Positions 1 to 8,090 are shown, numbered from the stretch's first letter. The stretch is DNA of 54,355 bases from Deltaproteobacteria bacterium (GCA_016218765.1 JACRCZ010000005.1:1-54355), one strand, 5' to 3'. Translations and numbers: made by a program. Notes: a model not told the origin generated them from the sequence alone.

Positions 1-21
1 ACCATCGGATGTCCCCGCGAG

Positions 22-243
22 TCACCCGAACTTCTCCCACCCGTCCGCCTCCCACTCGAGCGGATCTTCATCCGGTTCGGTGGCGAACTCGTCCGGGCAG
101 GGTGGGCACGCGGCGTAGCGTTGCGCGTCGGTCGCCGCCGGAGGCAAAGCGACGCGAGCAAGGGCCAGCCTCGCCAGCTTCAACCGTTCCGCCCGAGGGA
201 GCTTCTCCACCAGCGGCCACAGATCCTCGGCGGTCATCGCCAT
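22..243 (-). CDS. Small helical hypothetical protein (73 aa), possible antitoxin-like
   Basis: The frame starts at an ATG (MAMTAEDLWP) and encodes a predicted amphipathic helix (residues 3-32, with LPRAERLKLARLAL) and an acidic, Trp-containing C-terminus. Short proteins with an N-terminal helix of the form 'LPxxERxxLAxLAL' are common as addiction-module components or orphan antitoxins in Myxococcota and cyanobacteria, so that role is possible, but no toxin partner is adjacent. Two cysteines (CPPC, about residues 46-49) are unusual for that class. The amino-acid pattern looks coding; the function is unknown. Confidence 0.5.
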   Translation of the reverse strand: MAMTAEDLWPLVEKLPRAERLKLARLALARVALPPAATDAQRYAACPPCPDEFATEPDEDPLEWEADGWEKFG

Positions 244-746
244 CGCGGGCCTCCTGGTGGCCAGGATAGTCCCGAGTGTCGCGGGGGGCAACGTGGAACG
301 GACTCGCCGCGGCAGGGTGTCGTCGAGGTCCGGGCTGCCCGGCTCCGACTGCAGCGCCGAGGGTCCGGCGGACCGGCGTTCGCGCCGAGGACGGCAAGGA
401 CCGCGAAGGCCGCCATGGAGGAACAGATAGGGGGTCGCCATCCGGTCGCGTGGTGATGCGTTCGATGCGGAGCACCCGGCCGACGTGCGGGAAGTTGAGG
501 TACCCGATCGTGACCGATGTCATCTGGGTCCGTCGTAGCCGGCCGGATCCAGGAGTTCGTGGCGGCGGTTCGCCGTCCCCGACGCCGTCCGCGGCGGTCG
601 CTCCACGTGACGTGACCGCATGCGGGGGAACGGTTGCCGAGCCGTTGGCGAGGATCGAGCATCCGGCGGCGAGCGATGCGGCGATCAGGAGTCGTGGGTC
701 CGCGCAACCCCTCCGGGCGGTCCGCGGTCCCCGCGGCGCCCCACGA
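244..746. other. Gene-poor stretch with relics
   Basis: This 500-base gap between two minus-strand genes holds no complete gene I can recognise. On the minus strand one long frame contains a lipoprotein-like signal (LLIAASLAAGCSI, near 660-690) and, further on, a transposase-like scrap (434-523). They are in the same frame but do not form one sensible protein. I read it as decayed DNA. Confidence 0.4.
434..523 (-). pseudogene. Possible transposase fragment (ISAs1/IS4-like)
   Basis: About 30 residues beginning MTSVTIGYLNFPHVGRVLRI and continuing ERITTRPDGD resemble the 'WPxxxxVxRIER...TT..G' segment just after the catalytic region of ISAs1-type transposases. Nothing upstream or downstream extends the similarity, and I see no inverted repeats, so at best this is a short remnant. 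The call rests on motif memory only. Confidence 0.22.
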
Positions 747-1553
747 TCAGGCCGAGGCGTTCGGTCCATCCTCATCCACCGGCAATCGTACCACGCGCGA
801 GATCCCCGGGCACACCACTAGGCACTTGCCGCAGACCTGGGCGTTGCCGAGGTGCGCGAGGCGCGCGGCGTTGTCGAGGCAGCGGGCCCAGCAGGCGCGG
901 CGGTCGAAGACCTCGCCGGCCAGGGCGCCGATCGGGCAGGCATCGATGCAGCGCCGGCACTTCCTGCCGTTCTTCGCCAGGCAGAACTCCGCCGGCGGGG
1001 CAGGGGAGGGCGCAAGCGGCGCGTCGGTGACCAGCGAGCCGAGGCGTCCGACGGCGCCTTCGCGGGTGATCAGCAGGTGGTGCAGGCCGAACGAGCCGAC
1101 GCCGCAGACCCAGGCGGCGTGCTTGTGCGACCACGGGGCGACCAGCTTCTCGCGGTCGAACTTCCCCGTCGGCGGATCCGTCGCCGCGCGGAACCCGCGT
1201 CCTGCCAGCCGTTCGGCGAGAAACGCCCCGGCCTGCGCCAGCAATTCGTTCACGCGCACGTATGACTCGCCCCAGGACTCCGCCGCCCACTCGCCGCCGC
1301 GGTTCTCGTTCGCGAGCCACGGCTGGAACGGCAGGAACCACGCGACCACGCTGTGCGCGCCGGGCAGCAGGTCCTGTGGGAGCAGGTGCTCCGTATGCGC
1401 GACCATCCGGAGCTGCGCCCATCGGGGATCGTCGGTCGCCGCGGCGCCGACCACCGGCGCGCGGCAGAAACGCCCAAAGGCGGGTTGGCGCTCGAGCCAC
1501 CCGCACAGCTCGTCGCGAAGCGCCTCGACCTTGATGCCCACGGACGCCGTCAT
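747..1553 (-). CDS. QueG-like (COG1600 type) double 4Fe-4S protein
   Basis: The 268-residue protein starts at an ATG (MTASVGIKVEALRDELCGWL). The N-terminal two thirds resemble the core shared by epoxyqueuosine reductase and reductive-dehalogenase relatives: a PGAHSVVAWFLPF strand and a WVCGVGSFGLHHLLIT segment. The C-terminus carries two ferredoxin-like clusters: CRRCIDACP with an upstream Cys, and CGKCLVVCP with upstream CWARC. It is shorter than true QueG (about 350-380 aa), lacks the HEAT-like tail and has a divergent first cluster, so tRNA epoxyqueuosine reduction is not assured; corrinoid-dependent or simple redox roles are alternatives. It stands alone, divergent from the SGNH lipoprotein gene. 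Confidence 0.75.
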   Translation of the reverse strand: MTASVGIKVEALRDELCGWLERQPAFGRFCRAPVVGAAATDDPRWAQLRMVAHTEHLLPQDLLPGAHSVVAWFLPFQPWLANENRGGEWAAESWGESYVRVNELLAQAGAFLAERLAGRGFRAATDPPTGKFDREKLVAPWSHKHAAWVCGVGSFGLHHLLITREGAVGRLGSLVTDAPLAPSPAPPAEFCLAKNGRKCRRCIDACPIGALAGEVFDRRACWARCLDNAARLAHLGNAQVCGKCLVVCPGISRVVRLPVDEDGPNASA

Positions 1554-1580
1554 CCGCGCGCCGCCTCCGCGGAAGGGAGT

Positions 1581-1613
1581 AAACCACCGATGCACACCGA
1601 TGGACACAGATGG
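1581..1613 (+). repeat. ACAGATG-family dispersed repeat, copy 1
   Basis: Three imperfect tandem units of the form CACCGATG/CACCGATGG/CACAGATGG follow an AAACC start. It is the same element as at 3670-3704 and 23764-23798, in opposite orientation to those two. It lies just before the SGNH-lipoprotein gene and creates a spurious upstream in-frame ATG (MHTDGHRW), which is why I start that gene further in. Confidence 0.75.
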
Positions 1614-1658
1614 CTCCGCCTCTTGCCCTTGCGCCCCGCGCGTGTCAGCGTGCGGTCG

Positions 1659-2567
1659 ATGATTCGTCGCACCGCCGCCTGCATGGTCCTGCTCGTGGCA
1701 TTCACCGCGTGCTCCGGCGGCCCGTCCGGGGGGGACGACGGCGTCGGCGAGGCGCCCGACGCTGCCGAGGATGTCGCACCGGACGACTCCGGCGAGGTCG
1801 ACGACGAGGACGGTGGCGAGGCGGACGGGGCATCCGACGGCGAATCGATCACGGATGACGCCACAACGACCGACGAGGGCGTTGACGCGCCCGCGCCCTT
1901 GCGCGTCCTGTTCATCGGCAACTCGTACACCTACCAGAACGATCTGCCGGGACGGGTCGAACTGCTCGCGGCTTCCGACGCGGCGGGTCCGGTCATCGAT
2001 GCCGAGTCGATCGCGATCGGCGGCGCGCGGCTCATGGACCACCTGGCCACCGCCACGACCGTCGCGGCCATCCACGACGGCGGGTGGGACTTCGTCGTGC
2101 TGCAGGGCCAGAGCGTCGAGCCCGTGGCTGACCCGGCAGGGTTTGCCTACGGGGCGGCGGGGCTGGCGACCGAGATCGCGGCGGCCGGAGTTGAGGCGCT
2201 GTTCTTCGAGACCTGGGCGCGACGGGCGGGCGACGCGCTTTATGCCGAAAGCTGGTCCGGCGGCACGCCGGCCGCGATGCAGGCGGGGCTGCGCCAGGGC
2301 TACCAGGATGCGGCCGACGCGGCAGGAGGCCGGATGGTTCCCGTCGGCGACGCCTGGGAGCGGACGCTCGCCGACCATCCATCGATCGTGCTCTTCGACG
2401 CCGACGGCAGCCACCCGTCCGCCGCCGGCACGTACTTGGCGGCCTGCGTCTTCTATTCCGTTCTCACCGGCCGCCGGCTGACGGCGATCGGCGGCGCTCC
2501 CGCCGGCCTTTCCGAACCCGACGCGGCGGCGCTTCGCGCGGTCGCCGAGGGTGCGGTGTTTCCGTAG
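1659..2567 (+). CDS. SGNH/GDSL-type hydrolase lipoprotein
   Basis: The 302-residue protein has a signal peptide with lipobox (MIRRTAACMVLLVAFTAC), then an acidic Asp/Glu/Ala/Thr linker to about residue 80, then an SGNH-like domain. LRVLFIGNSYTYQND carries the block-I serine in GNSYT, FVVLQGQSVEP is a block-III-like strand, and the block-V Asp/His pair is plausibly in DADGSHPSAAGTYLAA. The GNSYT form suggests the DUF4886-like branch, whose substrates (acyl or acetyl esters on sugars or lipids) vary. It is predicted to be anchored in the outer membrane or periplasm. The start at MIRR is chosen because it gives a clean signal peptide; longer in-frame starts read through a dispersed repeat. Confidence 0.8.
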   Translation: MIRRTAACMVLLVAFTACSGGPSGGDDGVGEAPDAAEDVAPDDSGEVDDEDGGEADGASDGESITDDATTTDEGVDAPAPLRVLFIGNSYTYQNDLPGRVELLAASDAAGPVIDAESIAIGGARLMDHLATATTVAAIHDGGWDFVVLQGQSVEPVADPAGFAYGAAGLATEIAAAGVEALFFETWARRAGDALYAESWSGGTPAAMQAGLRQGYQDAADAAGGRMVPVGDAWERTLADHPSIVLFDADGSHPSAAGTYLAACVFYSVLTGRRLTAIGGAPAGLSEPDAAALRAVAEGAVFP

Positions 2568-2641
2568 TACCCGCGGCGATTACGACGGTCGGCCTCGGAC
2601 CAGTTCGTCCCAACGCCGGACGCGTTCGTCGTCCTCCCCCA

Positions 2642-2704
2642 TCATCTCCCCTCGCCGGGCTCCACGAAGACGTTCACGTCAACGTCCACGGTCGCGCCAT
2701 GTTC
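2642..2704 (-). pseudogene. Fragment of a nucleotidyltransferase/AbiEii-type protein
   Basis: Twenty residues (HGATVDVDVNVFVEPGEG within them) match the 'HG..RATxDVDVNVFVEP' strand-turn around the metal-binding Asp pair of minimal nucleotidyltransferase-like toxins. Only this scrap is open, directly after and overlapping the end of the small gene at 2703-2933. In related genomes that small gene type is often followed by a nucleotidyltransferase gene, so this may be an internally deleted partner. Short, hence uncertain. Confidence 0.3.
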
Positions 2705-2933
2705 AGGGAGCGCCGTTGCGGCGCCGGGTGGCGGTCGCGCGCAGCCGCTCCAGCGCCCGTTGCGAGCTGACGGGCAGCGGATCCTCGTAGGCCAGGACCT
2801 GCTCGCGGTCGTCCCGCACGGCCAGCAGTCGTGCCGCCGCCCGGCAGGCAGCGGCCAGAACATGACCGCGCTCCTCCGGCGTCATCGAGCGATACGGCTG
2901 AGCCTCCCGCTCAACCGATTCCTCGTTGCTCAC
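2703..2933 (-). CDS. Small hypothetical protein (76 aa), antitoxin-like partner
   Basis: Starting from GTG (SNEESVEREAQPYRSMTPEER), this encodes a short helical protein with the pattern 'REAxPYRSMTPEERxxVLxxxCRxAARLL' followed by 'DPLPxSxxxALxRLR'. I recognise this as a recurring family of small proteins in myxobacterial and planctomycete genomes, usually next to a nucleotidyltransferase-like gene; function unproven. The start is picked for the GGGGTGG ribosome-binding-like stretch immediately upstream. The expected partner downstream is reduced to a scrap (2642-2704). Confidence 0.6.
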   Translation of the reverse strand: MSNEESVEREAQPYRSMTPEERGHVLAAACRAAARLLAVRDDREQVLAYEDPLPVSSQRALERLRATATRRRNGAP

Positions 2934-3125
2934 CACCCACCCCGGTAATGGTCCCAACACGCCGCCATCATAGCGCGCTCAAGCACCCGCGGGAAGTGCG
3001 TCCGGACGTCCTGCAACCGTCCCCTCCCGTTCACACCCCCAAGGCCAACCGGCCGGGATCACGACGGTGTTCCCTTGGCGCGCCGCTTGCTTCTTCCGTC
3101 GGTCGTGGAACGCGAGGTGCCCCAG

Positions 3126-3635
3126 ATGACCACGAACCCCAAGCACGAAACGCGGCTGCCCGTCGTCGCCTCCATGGTGGCGCTCTCCGGGGCCCTCTCG
3201 ATCGGCTGCGACGCCGAGCCGCTCGAGCCGGGCACCGCGGGCTGCATGTTCGACCAGGCAGCGGTCACCGAGTGCACCATCGCCGTCCTGGAGATTTCCG
3301 GCGGAATCGCCGGCGTCGCCGACGAGTACGTCATCCGCGACGACGGCACGGTCAAGTACGTCAACCGCCTCACGGGCGCCTCGCAGGAACGCGCGCTTCC
3401 GGGCGGCGCCGACCGCGCGGCCCAACTGGCCGACGCTCTGGACGCCTCGCACGTCCGTGACGTCGAAGCGGGCTGCTACCTGCCCTCCGTGGACGTCGCG
3501 GACGGCCTGAACGTCCGCGTGACTCTTCACGAAGACGGCCGCCTTTGGTTCTTCGGCAGCGACTGCGAGAACGGCCCGAGCGAGCTCCTGGACGTCATCG
3601 ACATCTTGAAGGCCTACGTTCAAGAAGCCCTGTAA
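3126..3635 (+). CDS. Small secreted lipoprotein of unknown function
   Basis: A 169-residue protein with a lipoprotein signal (VVASMVALSGALSIGC, lipobox Cys near residue 25). The mature part has a few cysteines (CMFDQAAVTEC, GCYLPSVDVADG, DCENGPSELL) and alternating strand/turn patterns (YVIRDDGTVKYVNR, LNVRVTLHEDGRLWFFG) suggestive of a small beta fold. No family recognised. Start at MTTNPKHE because the upstream in-frame ATG would put an Arg/Leu/Pro extension before the signal peptide. Confidence 0.7.
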   Translation: MTTNPKHETRLPVVASMVALSGALSIGCDAEPLEPGTAGCMFDQAAVTECTIAVLEISGGIAGVADEYVIRDDGTVKYVNRLTGASQERALPGGADRAAQLADALDASHVRDVEAGCYLPSVDVADGLNVRVTLHEDGRLWFFGSDCENGPSELLDVIDILKAYVQEAL

Positions 3636-3669
3636 TCTTCGGTCTGTGCGCTCCCCGCCCCCCTCTCCG

Positions 3670-3704
3670 CCATCTGTGTTCATCTGTGTTCATCTGTGGT
3701 TTCC
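3670..3704 (-). repeat. ACAGATG-family dispersed repeat, copy 2
   Basis: Three near-perfect tandem units (CATCTGTGTT twice, then CATCTGTGGT) lie in the gap between the small lipoprotein gene and the lysine-degradation cluster. On the minus strand this reads as GAAACCACAGATG followed by two AACACAGATG units. Copies are also at 1581-1613 and 23764-23798. Confidence 0.8.
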
Positions 3705-3867
3705 TTTCCCCCCCGTGCCCTCCAGGGCTTGACCCCCGGCGCAACCCCTGCTAGCAGAAGTCAGCCGACTCTCCGCGGGAGAGGGGACCACGGACGGCGG
3801 CAAACGGGCCTTCGCGGATGCGCCCGTCCGTCGAAGTGGGTCGGGGGACGGGTCGCGGGACGAGGGA

Positions 3868-5178
3868 ATGACCAGACGGATTCTCGGTATTCGACGCGAG
3901 GACAAGAACCGCTGGGAGCGGCGGGCGCCGATCACGCCGGCCGACGCTCGCGGCTTCATCGCATCCGGCTTCGATGTCGTCGTTCAGCCCTCGGACATCC
4001 GCGTCTACCGTGACGCCGATTGGACATCCGCAGGCGCGCGGCTCTCCGGCGACCTGGCCCCATGCGATGTGGTGCTCGGGGTCAAGGAGATGCCCGAGGA
4101 CATCTTCCGCGGTGGCGGCGTCTACGTGTACTTCGCCCACGTGGCGAAGGGCCAGAAGTACAACATGCCGATGCTCCGCACGCTCCTGGCGCGCCGCGCG
4201 ACGCTGGTGGACTACGAGAAGATCGTGGATGACCGCGGCCGGCGGCTGGTCTTCTTCGGCCGCCACGCCGGCCTCGCCGGCGCCATCGATTCGCTGTGGA
4301 GTCTCGGGCGGCGGCTCGCGACCGAGGGGTTCGAGACGCCGCTGGCGGCGCTGGAGCCGGCGCACCGCTATGGCGACCTGGAAACGGCCCGCCGCGCCTT
4401 GGCCGCGGCCGGCGCCGGAATTCGCGAGCGCGGGCTTCCGGCTTCGCTGGTCCCGCTGGTCGTCGGCGTCACGGGGTATGGGCACGTCGCCGGCGGCGCG
4501 ATGGAGGTTCTCGAGGCGCTCGGGGCGCGGGAGGTCGCCGTCGAGGACCTGCCGCGGCTGTTCGAGCCCGGCGGCGCGGACGCGCGGACGGTGTACCGGG
4601 TGACGTTCCGCGAGGAGCACACGGTCGAGCCCGTGGCGGCGGGGGCGCGGTTCGAGCTGGCGGAGTACTTCGAGCATCCGGAGCGGTACCGCGGGGTGTT
4701 CGAGCGGCATGTCCCGTCGCTCACGGTGATCCTCAACTGCGTCTACTGGGACGCGAAGTATCCGCGGCTGGTCACCAAGGCGGGGCTGGCGCGCCTCTGG
4801 GCGCAGGAGGCGGCGCCGCGGCTCCGGGTCCTGGGCGACATCACCTGCGACGTGCTGGGCTCGATCGAGTGCAACCTGCGGACGACGACGCCGGATGCGC
4901 CGGTCTACGTCTGGGATCCCCGGACCGACACCGCTCGTGACGGGGTCGAGGGTCGGGGGCCGATCGTGCTGGCGGTCGACAACCTGCCGTGCGAGCTGCC
5001 GGACGAGTCGTCGATGTCCTTCGGCCGGGCGCTTGCGCCGTTCGTTCCGGCGCTGCTGGGAGCGGACTGGGCGCAGCCGTTCGAGCGGCTGGTCCTGCCG
5101 CGGGAGCTCAAGGACGCGGTCATCGCCCACCGGGGCGAGCTGGCGCCGCGATACGCCTACATTGCGGGACTGTGGTGA
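3868..5178 (+). CDS. Lysine-2-oxoglutarate reductase (saccharopine-forming), LOR domain protein
   Basis: At 436 residues this corresponds to the free-standing N-terminal half of the eukaryotic bifunctional LKR/SDH (AASS). It opens with the alanine-dehydrogenase/transhydrogenase-type motif RREDKNRWERRAPITP, followed by VVLGVKEMP, YFAHVAKGQ and LVDYEKIVDDRGRRLVFFGR, all hallmark blocks of LOR. A Rossmann-like VVGVTGYGHVAGGAMEVLEALG (about 200-221) binds the nucleotide. It should condense lysine with 2-oxoglutarate using NADPH to give saccharopine in the cytosol. A CGAGGGA ribosome-binding site precedes the ATG. The stop is 13 bases before the start of the saccharopine dehydrogenase gene, so the two halves are separate but adjacent genes, first in an eight-gene run. 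Confidence 0.88.
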   Translation: MTRRILGIRREDKNRWERRAPITPADARGFIASGFDVVVQPSDIRVYRDADWTSAGARLSGDLAPCDVVLGVKEMPEDIFRGGGVYVYFAHVAKGQKYNMPMLRTLLARRATLVDYEKIVDDRGRRLVFFGRHAGLAGAIDSLWSLGRRLATEGFETPLAALEPAHRYGDLETARRALAAAGAGIRERGLPASLVPLVVGVTGYGHVAGGAMEVLEALGAREVAVEDLPRLFEPGGADARTVYRVTFREEHTVEPVAAGARFELAEYFEHPERYRGVFERHVPSLTVILNCVYWDAKYPRLVTKAGLARLWAQEAAPRLRVLGDITCDVLGSIECNLRTTTPDAPVYVWDPRTDTARDGVEGRGPIVLAVDNLPCELPDESSMSFGRALAPFVPALLGADWAQPFERLVLPRELKDAVIAHRGELAPRYAYIAGLW

Positions 5179-5191
5179 AAGGAGCGCGGAG

Positions 5192-6913
5192 ATGGCGAAG
5201 CAAGCGGCCCGGAAGACGGCGAAGAAGGCGGCGCGGAAGCCCGTGAAGAAACCCGTCCGCAGGGCGGCGGCCGGGCCGGCGCGCCCGGCCGCGAAGAAGG
5301 CGGCGCCGAAGCGCAAGCCCGCGCCCAAGGTGAACCGCCCGGCCGCGAAGAAGGCGGCGCCGAAGCGCAAGCCGTCGCCCAAGCCGTCCCGGCCTCCGGT
5401 CGTGCAGAAGCCGGTCGCGAAGAAGGCGGCGGCGAAGGCGCGGCCGAAGGTCTCCAAGCAGTCCGCCAAGCCCGCGCGTCCCGCGGCGGCGAAGTCCGCC
5501 CGTCCGGCAGGACCGTCGGCGCCCGCGCGCCCCCCGCAGGGTGTCGTCGTGCCCGGCGCCCCCGGCGTGGTCAAGCGCCCGCCTGCCGAGCGAAAGGTGC
5601 TGATCCTCGGCGCCGGTCTGGTCGCGCGCCCCATCGTCCAGTACCTGCTGCGCCAGCCCGGCTACCACGTCACCGTCGCCAGCCGCACGGTGTCCAAGGC
5701 CGAGGATCTCGTCGGCGGCGCGCCGAACGGCGAGGCGCTGGCCTACGACATGAGCGATCCGGCGCAGCTCGAGGCCCTGGTCGGTCGCGCCGATCTGGCG
5801 GTGTCGCTCCTGCCTTACGTCCACCATCCCGCCGTCGCGCGCGCGTGCATCCAGCGCCGCAAGCACATGGTGACCACGTCGTACGTCAGCGATGCGATGC
5901 GCGCGCTCGACTCCGACGCGCGCGCGGCCGGCATCGTCGTGCTCAACGAGATCGGGCTCGATCCCGGCATCGACCACATGTCGGCGATGCGCATCATCCA
6001 CAAGGTGCAGCGCGAGGGCGGCTCGATCGTCCATTTCCACTCCTACTGCGGCGGCCTGCCGGCGCCCGAGGCGAACACGAACCCGCTGGGGTACAAGTTC
6101 TCCTGGAGCCCGCGCGGCGTGCTGCTGGCGGGGCGCAACACCGCCCGCTACCGAAAGGACGGACAGCTCGTGGAGATCCCCGGCCCGAAGCTTTTCGAGA
6201 ACTACTGGGAGGTGAAGGTCGACGAGCACGGGACGTACGAGGCGTACCCGAACCGCGACTCGCTCTCCTATCTGCCGATCTACGGGATCCAGAACGCCCG
6301 AACCTGTCTGCGCGGCACGTTCCGCAACGTCGGCTGGTGCCGCTTCATGAAGAAGGTCGTCGACCTGGGCCTCCTGAGCGACGAGCCGCGCGGCGACCTG
6401 GCGGGAATGAACATGGTCGGCTTCACCCGCTCGCTGCTCGGCCCCGGCGCCGGCTCCGACGTGCGCGTGGCCCTGGCCCAGAAGCTCGACCTCCCGCCCG
6501 ACTCGGAGGTCGTGCTCAAGTTCGAGTGGCTGGGCCTCTTCTCGCAGGAGCCCGTGCCGGTGACCAAGGGCGGCAACATCGATGTCCTGACCGCGCTGAT
6601 GAACGGGCGCATGCAGTACGGACGGGGCGAGCGGGACATGATCGTGCTGCGGCACGAGTTCGTCGCGGAGTACCCCGGCGGGCGCCGGGAGGACATCACG
6701 TCCACCCTCATCGACTTCGGCGTGCCGGGCGGCGATTCGGCGATGTCGCGGACGGTCGCCCTCCCGGCGGCCATCGCGAGCCGGATGATCCTCGAGGGCC
6801 GCATCGCGCGGCGGGGCGTGTGCGTCCCGGTCGAGCCGGCGATCTTCCATCCGGTGCTGGACGAGCTGTCGACGCTGGGCATCCACTGCGTCGAGAAGAC
6901 CACGGTGCGGTAG
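5192..6913 (+). CDS. Saccharopine dehydrogenase with histone H1-like Lys/Ala/Pro tail
   Basis: A 573-residue protein. Residues from about 135 are a saccharopine dehydrogenase: Rossmann KVLILGAGLVARPIVQYLL, then SLLPYVHHPAVARACI, NEIGLDPGIDHMSAM, YCGGLPAPEANTNPLGYKFSW and a C-terminal PAIFHPVLDELSTLGI, as in the SDH half of AASS. It should split saccharopine to glutamate and 2-aminoadipate semialdehyde. Residues 1-130 are strikingly different: low-complexity repeats such as RPAAKKAAPKRKP (twice), KKAARKPVKKPV and PVAKKAAAKARPK, like bacterial histone H1/PAKKA tails. The tail is in frame with no stop, and a good ribosome site (AAAGGAGCGCGGAG) fixes the start before it, so it is really translated. 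It may bind nucleic acid or polyphosphate, or be a tolerated expansion. Confidence 0.9.
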   Translation: MAKQAARKTAKKAARKPVKKPVRRAAAGPARPAAKKAAPKRKPAPKVNRPAAKKAAPKRKPSPKPSRPPVVQKPVAKKAAAKARPKVSKQSAKPARPAAAKSARPAGPSAPARPPQGVVVPGAPGVVKRPPAERKVLILGAGLVARPIVQYLLRQPGYHVTVASRTVSKAEDLVGGAPNGEALAYDMSDPAQLEALVGRADLAVSLLPYVHHPAVARACIQRRKHMVTTSYVSDAMRALDSDARAAGIVVLNEIGLDPGIDHMSAMRIIHKVQREGGSIVHFHSYCGGLPAPEANTNPLGYKFSWSPRGVLLAGRNTARYRKDGQLVEIPGPKLFENYWEVKVDEHGTYEAYPNRDSLSYLPIYGIQNARTCLRGTFRNVGWCRFMKKVVDLGLLSDEPRGDLAGMNMVGFTRSLLGPGAGSDVRVALAQKLDLPPDSEVVLKFEWLGLFSQEPVPVTKGGNIDVLTALMNGRMQYGRGERDMIVLRHEFVAEYPGGRREDITSTLIDFGVPGGDSAMSRTVALPAAIASRMILEGRIARRGVCVPVEPAIFHPVLDELSTLGIHCVEKTTVR

Positions 6914-6930
6914 GGCGGGGATCGAGGAGG

Positions 6931-6947
6931 CGGGAGCTCGGCTCCCG
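6931..6947. other. Perfect 7-bp hairpin before korA
   Basis: CGGGAGC TCG GCTCCCG forms a perfect 7-bp stem with a 3-base loop. It lies between a Shine-Dalgarno-like GAGGAGG (6924-6930) and the beginning of the korA reading frame, exactly where the start codon would be expected. It resembles the short hairpin units elsewhere in this window and could be an inserted repeat. Confidence 0.5.
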
Positions 6948-6950
6948 GCC

Positions 6951-8090
6951 ACGACGACGAGCACGAAGACCGACACGGACGGCCGGCGACGGTACACGAC
7001 GGGCAACGAGGCCGCGGCGCACGGCGCGCTGGCGGCCGGCTGCCGCTTCTACGCCGGCTACCCCATCACGCCGTCCTCCGAGATCATGGAGACGCTGGCC
7101 GAGCTGCTGCCGCGTGCGGGCGGGGTCTTCGTCCAGATGGAGGACGAGATCGCCTCGATCTCCGCCGTCATCGGCGCCTCCTGGACCGGCGCCAAGGCGA
7201 TGACCGCCACCAGCGGCCCCGGCTTCTCGCTCATGATGGAGGCGCTCGGCTACGCCGTCTTCACCGAGACCCCGTGCGTCATCGTCGACGTCCAGCGCGC
7301 CGGCCCCTGCACCGGGCAGGCCACCCGCGTCGGCGGCGGCGACGTCATGCAGTGCAAGTGGGGCATGCACGGCGACGTCGAGATCGTCGCGCTCGCCCCC
7401 TGGTCCGTCCAGGAGATGTACGACCTCTCCGTCCGCGCCTTCAACGTCGCGGAGCGCCTGCGCCTCCCGGTCTTCCTCATGGCCGACGAGGCGGTCGGAC
7501 ACCTGCACGAGACGGCGGAGTTCCACGATCGCATCGCGGTCGAGCAGCGCGATCGCCGCAAGGGTTTTCCGCCCTTCGGCCACGGCGACCCGGGCGGGGT
7601 CCCGCCCATGCCCTGCTTCGGCGACGGGGAGAACCTCCTCGTGACCGGCTCCACGCACGACGAGCGCGGCTATCGCAAGGTCGAGGAGCCCCAGGTCCAC
7701 GCGCGGCTGGTGGAGCGGCTGCGGCAGAAGGTCCTGCTGCGCCGCGACGAGCTGGTCGACGTCGAGCGGTACATGCTGGACGACGCCGAGACGGTGATCG
7801 TGGCCTACGGCTTCACCGCGCGCGGAGCGCTGGCCGCGGCGCGCGAGCTGCGCGGCCGCGGTCGCAAGGTCGGCCTGCTCCGTCTGCGCACGCTGTGGCC
7901 GTTCGCCGACAAGGAGGTCGCGGCGCTCGACGGACGGGCGAGGCGCGTGTTCGTGCCCGAGATGAACCACGGCCAGGTCCTGGGCGAGGTGCGCAAGCAC
8001 TTCCGGGGCGACGTCGCGGGGTACGGGCAGACCGACGGCGAGGTGATCCCGGTCGGGACCATCGTGCGGGAAGTGGAGAGGCTGACGTGA
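6951..8090 (+). CDS. korA: 2-oxoacid:ferredoxin oxidoreductase, alpha subunit (start unresolved)
   Basis: The conserved product begins with TGNEAAAHGALAAGCRFYAG then YPITPSSEIME, continues with MEDEIASISAVIGASWTGAK and TSGPGFSLMMEALGYA, and ends with domain II (GLLRLRTLWPFADKEV, FVPEMNHGQVLGEVRKHF). Total length of about 379 residues matches KorA/VorA-type alpha subunits. Oddly, there is no ATG, GTG or TTG in frame between the last stop-free upstream sequence and residue 46 (ATG at 7086), which lies inside conserved sequence. The boundary given uses the first of three ACG codons at 6951; ACG initiation, a start lost through the adjacent hairpin, or a sequence error are all possible. It overlaps korB by 4 bases (GTGA). 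Confidence 0.85.
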   Translation, partial: TTTSTKTDTDGRRRYTTGNEAAAHGALAAGCRFYAGYPITPSSEIMETLAELLPRAGGVFVQMEDEIASISAVIGASWTGAKAMTATSGPGFSLMMEALGYAVFTETPCVIVDVQRAGPCTGQATRVGGGDVMQCKWGMHGDVEIVALAPWSVQEMYDLSVRAFNVAERLRLPVFLMADEAVGHLHETAEFHDRIAVEQRDRRKGFPPFGHGDPGGVPPMPCFGDGENLLVTGSTHDERGYRKVEEPQVHARLVERLRQKVLLRRDELVDVERYMLDDAETVIVAYGFTARGALAAARELRGRGRKVGLLRLRTLWPFADKEVAALDGRARRVFVPEMNHGQVLGEVRKHFRGDVAGYGQTDGEVIPVGTIVREVERLT

